From: Baffinella frigidus
Lineage: Eukaryota; Cryptophyceae; Cryptomonadales; Baffinellaceae
DNA length: 10,026 nt
Direction: 5' to 3'
Assembly (NCBI GenBank): GCA_026770585.1
Contig: MU646365.1
Coordinates: 600,535 to 610,560 of the forward strand
Numbering within the stretch: the first letter of the stretch is position 1; each line of letters starts with the position of its first letter. Below the pieces are notes generated by a model. The model saw only the letters and a program-made list of their open reading frames with translations, was not told where the DNA came from and searched no databases. Shown here one piece after another: positions 1 to 5,881 of this stretch. Position numbers and translations under genes: made by a program.

Positions 1-81
1 GTTTAGGGTTTGGGGTCTGGGGTTTGGGGTTTGGGGTTTGGAGTTTAGGGTTTGGGGTTTGATGTTTAGGGTTTGGGATAC
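1..81. repeat. Degenerate TTTAGGG/TTTGGGG array in the intron after exon 7
   Basis: Repeats of gggttt with variable t(t)agggg/ttgggg units, the G-rich strand on plus. It abuts the donor of ankyrin exon 7, so the intron starts with CCCAAACCCTAAAC in the sense direction. It continues beyond the window. Too degenerate to be an active telomere end. Confidence 0.85.
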
Positions 82-122
82 CCGAGGTCCAGAAGCTTCT
101 TGACCATGTCGAGTCCGTTTCG
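82..122 (-). CDS. Ankyrin gene exon 7 (last one visible)
   Basis: It begins CGA after the acceptor tttcgcag and encodes RNGLDMVKKLLDL plus two bases of a Gly codon (GG|gtatcc, phase 2). Following FAASQ of exon 6, this gives the second helix of an ankyrin repeat (xxGLDMVKKLLDLG). The donor runs directly into CCCTAAA-type repeats in the sense direction. The gene must continue beyond position 1. Tandem copies of its acceptor edge fill 137-459. Confidence 0.7.
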
Positions 123-3100
123 CTGCGAAAAAGGGGGTAAGTGAGTTTCGCTGCACAAAAACGGGGTGATTTTCACCGCACGAACCACTTGGCAGCGCCC
201 GAGTTCTAGATTACCCGGATTTCCGGGGAAATTTTCAAGCCCCAGATACAAATTGCCATTCATTACCTTACCCTGTAATGAATGGCAATTTGAACCAGAA
301 TCGTTTAGATGGACACATCATCGCAGGCCCCGGTGGCTGCACGAAAACGGGGTGAGTTTCACTGCACGAAAACGGGGTGAGTGTCGCCGCATAAAATCGG
401 GGCGATTTTTGCCGCATAAAAACGGGGAAAGTTTCGCTGTACAAAAACGGGGTGAGCCGCACGCCGAGGCAGGAGGCCAGCATCACCCAAAACAGGTTCT
501 CACTCAATCTATAAGCTTGTGAGTAATAAAGAAGAAGAAGCAGCAGAACCACTCGAGGCTGGAAGAGGGGGTATTTTAAATGTGTGGATGTTAAATTTAG
601 TACCAGTCACGGGCAAGGTTGGTCACGTTGCTGGGGGAAGTCCTCCAGGAACGTGACCAGACGCGATACTTGTGTGAAAATTACTACACAGCAGTCCACT
701 TGTAAATGACTTGTAAAGTTAAAACTTTTAAAATAGTCACATTTCTAGCCTCGAGCGGACGCTTTCTTCTCGTCTTTATTGAAAGTTGATTCTCGACCAA
801 ACCCTAGGGTAGGGGTTAGGGTTCATGGTCCATGAATCCTAACCCCTACACCAACTTGTCACGCAACGAAGTGGATCGGGGGTTTGAAGGCACGTCGCGC
901 ATGCTCAACCCTGCCCTGTATATCTTGCAACCCTACGGTAGGCAACACCGCAGGGACACCCACGCGTCCTACGGATAGCCCAACCGATTCTCGGTTGATA
1001 CCCAAGCAAGAATCCCTTCGCGTCGCCCGCAACCCGAGACCCTGCAGATCCTGAACCCTAAGACCCAAGGACTTGGGACGCAGGAAAGTGGACCGGGGTG
1101 TTGAAGTTGGGCACGTCGCGCATGCTCAACCCTGCCCAGGACATCTTGCACACGTGTCCAATATGTTCGGCCAAACCCTGAACCTTAACCCCTACACCCC
1201 TACACCCCTACACCCCTACACCCCTACACCCCTACACCCTGAACCCTGAACCCTGAACCCTGAACCCTGAACCCTAGACCCCGAACCCTAAGCCCTGGAC
1301 GCGGAAACACTGAACCCTAATAGTGAGACCTGAGACGCAGCGAAGTGGATTGGGGTGTTGAAGTTGGGTTACCCATACACCTAAACACTAAACCCCAAAC
1401 TCTAGGTGTTGAAGCACGCGTGAACGATTCTCGGCCAACCCATACACTCTCAACCCTGAACCTGGGACGCAGCGAAGTGGATAGGGGTGTTGAGGTTCGG
1501 CACATCGCCCATCGCCAGGCCTGCCCCGTACATCTTGCACGTGTCTTATCAACCGAAATATCGATTAATACGATGTCTTTGTACCGAGCAATTCTCAACG
1601 AGTACCACGAGAATAAATGGACCGATCGTCGAAGCCCACTGTGTGGGAGGATCGTAGGGGGGTGGGGGTTGTTATGTGCGAGACAGCCCTGCACATCTGC
1701 TACAGTTGTTGCTGGAAGACCTGGGACGCAGCGAAGTGGATCGGGGTGTTGAAGTTGGGCTACCCATACACCTAAACACTAAACCCCAAACTCTAGGTGT
1801 TGAAGCACGCGTGAACGATTCTCGGCCAACCCATACACTCTCAACCCTGAACCTGGGACGCAGCGAAGTGGATCGGGGTGTTGAAGTTCGGCACGTCGCG
1901 CATTGCGAGACCTGGCCCGTACATCTTGCACACGTGTTCCAGAACCTGTTCAGGGTAAAGGACGTGGCGTTCAGGACTCAGGACTTAGGGTTCAGAACCC
2001 CACCCTGGACCATACACCCTCAACCAAGCACGCTCCAACCCCTAAATCCTAAACCCTAAACCCTAAACCATGCAAAGAACGCCGACCCAGGCTCGTCTCG
2101 ACGTTCCCAGAGCGCATTTCATGTGGAAACACTTTTAATTTACAAACTTGGTTTCAATTAAAATTACTACACGTTTGCTTTAATATTACTAATAAAGAAT
2201 ATCATGAGTAGTAAATTTCATTGAACCAAGTTTATACATCAAAAGTGTCTCGATATGAGATTGCAGAGACGATCATGCTCTCAGGGTCAGGGTTTAGGAT
2301 TCAGGTTTTAAGGTTTAGGGTTCACGATTCAGGGTTTAGGGGTTAGGGTTCAGAATTCAGGGTTCAGGATGTGAGGTTTAGAACCCTGTCCCGATCCATG
2401 AACCCTAAACCAACAAGGCTCAAACACCCACGCCAGGCTAGACACACCTCGACGTTTCCAGAGGATCGCAGAGACGAACATGCTCTCAGGGCCGACTCTT
2501 CCTTCTGCCGAAACGATCCCCATTGTAGCCCTAAACCCTGAACCCTAACCGCGCGCGCATCGCTAGTGAAGAGATAAACACTAGCGATCAACACCAGCGC
2601 TGCGCAAGCACAGAGCTAAACACGAGGTTAGGGGTGACGGGTGACGGGTGACGGGAGAGGGGTTATGGGTGACGGGTGAGGGGCGAGGGGTTAGGGTTGA
2701 GGGGTGGGGGGTGAGGGGGTGAGGGGTGAGGGGTTAGGTCACGGACCTCGACGTTTCCAGAGCGGATCGCAGAGACGATCATGCTCTCAGGATCCACTCT
2801 TCCTTCCGCTGAAACGATCCCTTCATAGCTCTTCGTGTGCTCTTGCAGCTCCTGTTTTTACGGTTTAGGGATTCAGGGTTTAAGGTTTGGGGTTCCGGGG
2901 GGGGGGTTCGTGAGCCGAAACGATCCCGTCATAACTCTTCGTGTGCTCCTGCAGTTCCTGTTTGCGGTTTCGAGTTTGGGGTTCAGTGGGGGTATATTCT
3001 TTAAGAACGCCCCTCTCGATAACGATTTGGTTCTGTTCCCGATGGTCCACCGCCGCCGTCCACACGGTGGACTACGAACCTTTCATCAAAAGTCAACTTA

Positions 3101-5849
3101 CCTTGATGCAATCAACTTGAGAGATTTTCTGGTGCAATTTGGTCACGCACCCCCCGGGAATCCAGGCCCAACGAAACCCTTGAAGCCCGTGTGGACAGAA
3201 ACTGCAACCGGTAAAAGGACTATTAGCTGCAGGTAAAAGGACAATTATAAGGATGTTACTTTACAGGGTAGTGACTTTATAAGCAAGTGACTTTACACGA
3301 AAGTGACTTGAGTAAGAAGTGACTTTAGCGGTAGAGGGTTTTCAGGGTTCAGGGTTTCCGATTACCTTGGCAGTAGGGCAGGAGTAGCCAATGCGGCACT
3401 CGCGAGGGTCCCAGGCTGAAAGCACACCAAGGTGTGCAACTCGCGGCTGACCGCAACCCTTGAATAAAATCTATAAGTGGCACGATGAAACTTTTTTCAC
3501 ATGGTTTTAACGGGAATTGGTCACGTGGCGCACGGATTACCCGCACGCCACGTGACCAGCCCCGTACAAACCTGGACGCGACTGTAAAACCCGGCATTTA
3601 ATCAGAGGGTACAGCCAGCCTCGAGTGGACGGCACTGACCTTGGCGGCAGGGGACTGGATATTATGGTCGGATTTCAACAGTGTCTTTTGATCAATTCCC
3701 ACAAAATCTGGGTACGAGTAGACGACGCGGCACTCGCGACTAAAACCCTAAACCCTAACCCCTAACCCCTAAACCCCTAAACCCTAAACCCTGTCCCAGA
3801 CCGAGAGCGCCTCCTTCCTGAATCCTGCCAACTATCCAAATTAAACACCTGGGAACTGAATATTACGGATAGATTTCGTTTTAAACCCCAGTATTTTAAT
3901 TGTCTAACCAATTTCCACAAATCTAGCCGTGATATCCAGTTGTAATTAATTACCGTGGGTAATATCCCGTTGTGATTACCTTGGTGGTGGGGTAGTTGTA
4001 GACCACTCGGCACTCGCGAGAATCCCAGGCCGAAAGCGCCTCCGAGCATTGCTGCGCCTGCACGTGAATAAAGAGAGAGCCCTTTAGGACGAGACACATG
4101 TGTACGGCAATACTGCGCCTGCAGGCCACGCCAGGGCACACGTGAGAATGTCAGAACGCGTCGTTTCGCTTTAAAAGTGTTTTGTGGTACACATTTCACA
4201 TTGTTTTGCGCCTGTCACGCACAAGAGCCTTTAGGGTTCAGGCCAACCCCGGGCGGAGCCCCCCGAAAACGGGAGTGTTAAGCCCGGGAGTTGACTAAAA
4301 GCAGGGTCAGAAAAGCCCGTTAGTAACCACGGCATTGCTGCGCCTGCAGGCCACGCCAGGACACAAGTGGGAATGTTAGAACGCGACGATTCGCTTTAAA
4401 AGGGTTTTGTGGTACAAATTCATGACTGCCATAATATGATGGCATCATGCGTACACAGGCGTGGGACAGAAAAAAGAGCCACGCGAGCCTTTCTACGCAT
4501 CATCACGAGCTATTGTATTATGCGTTATCATGCATGATGACATCATGCCACACAGCGGGCTACGAAGGGATGTTCGGCCCATTTCGGGCCGAGTTTCTGT
4601 TGCCTTATCCGTAGGAACCCCCATATGTCCCTACGGGTTGCCTACCGTAGGGTCCTGGGTCTTGTCGCTTTGGGGTTATGCACAAAATCTCTTCGAAGGC
4701 CGCTGTGTGGTATACACACGCATCAATGTTTGATGACAGCATGCGTGGATACTTGAGGGTGTCGAGGATGCTGAGGCGGGTCCGGCATAAGGCTCACAGA
4801 CTATTGGATCACTCAACTTAAGGCTCGAGAGTAAAAAAAAAGAAAAAATGTGTGCATATTCCCATCGTGTCCGGGGTCGTACCTTGCAAAGTCACTACTA
4901 AAGTCACTTTTACTGTAAAGCAACTTATTTGTAAAATCACTGCCTTGTAAATTGTGTATCCCTCAAGTGGCGAGGGGGTCAAAATTGACCCCCAATAGGT
5001 CCTAGGCAGATCCTAGGGCCCTACGGTAGGGCGTATGCGCCTGCTCGCCACTTAAGAGATAAGAAAGTGCCGCCCCCTAGGACCCTACGGTAGGCCTCTG
5101 CCTACTGTAGGGTCCTGACGTGGCAGCCTAGCCTCCGTGTTCGTATCGTGTCCGGGGTCGTGTCCGGGAGCGTACCACGCCAGATTTCAGGTGGGAGTTG
5201 AATCTTTTAAACCCTATCAGGATAGGGTTTGCAACTTTTGAAAACCACTGCCTGAGGGAAAATTGACTTTTGGCAACCCCTTGCAAGAATGTGGCGTGGC
5301 ACCTGGGAGGCGAGGTTGCGGTTCTCGATGTTCCTGTCCCGCTCTTCCGCCACCTACCCCGCACGCTCTCCCGTCACCTCAATTGGAAAAGGGTCTAGCC
5401 CTGGACCCCTTTCCTGGAGCCATTTCTCCCGCACAGAGAGATTGAGTGGCGAGAGAGACGACATCCCACAAGGTGGGCTTCGTTGGGCCTGCATTCCAAT
5501 TTGCATTGAAAAAAACCTTGAGTTAATTGTCTTCATACAAGTTGACTTTTGATGAAAGGTTCGTAGTCCACCGTGTGGATAGGGACAACTCTCAACCAAA
5601 ACCGAAACCGCCACCTGCCCCGCACGCTCTCCCGTCACTCCCCCCCTCCCACTGCCGTCACTCCGGTCATCCTACACGGGAATGTATCCCCAGGACCGTC
5701 ACCTTTCCACCGACCCTCACAGCCGGACCAAACCGTCTTTTTCGGGGCCCTCGGGGCGGGCACTGAGGCACGGCCACCTTACCTTTTCTACTATCACCTC
5801 CCCCTCCCCACTACCGTCAGCCTCCCCTTATTTCAACTTTCCTTTAACC

Positions 5850-5881
<32 letters not shown>

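Larger units (their letters stand above)
3640..3813 (-). repeat. Second donor-side copy of ankyrin exon 4, interrupted twice
   Basis: In sense order: EALSVWD (3813-3794), a 54-bp CCCTAAA tract (3793-3740), then CGCGAGTGCCGC and RVVYSYP (3739-3710), a 56-bp AT-rich insert (3709-3654), and CCTGCCGCCAAG|gtcagt (to 3640). Each exon fragment lines up in order with exon 4. Confidence 0.85.

Noticed and set aside
1-81. A true telomere at the left end
   Set aside because: Units are degenerate, the gene continues through them, and similar tracts occur across the window in both orientations.
332-459. Regular 25-bp repeat resembling a short CRISPR array
   Set aside because: Units are contiguous without spacers, diverge gradually, and match the splice acceptor of exon 7 in a eukaryotic gene.
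166-522. Plus-strand open frame of 118 codons
   Set aside because: It runs through the 25-bp acceptor array, whose period is not a multiple of three, and has no recognisable domain.
1345-2059. Two overlapping plus-strand open frames with shared peptides
   Set aside because: The shared peptides are the antisense of the 391-bp-offset duplication of ankyrin exon 6 edges; the sense strand gives an ankyrin motif.
3366-3425. A further real exon of the ankyrin gene, encoding VLSAWDPRECR
   Set aside because: It has a good donor but no acceptor at its upstream edge and would duplicate exon 4; kept as an edge copy, though an alternative exon cannot be fully excluded.
3777-4199. Minus-strand open frame of 140 codons
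   Set aside because: It passes through exon 4 in the wrong frame (QAQQ of the exon lies in another frame) and through telomere-like repeat and the 3853-3943 element.
4461-4733. Plus-strand open frame of 90 codons
   Set aside because: Mostly the 4548-4710 TIR element; part of its peptide recurs antisense at other element ends.
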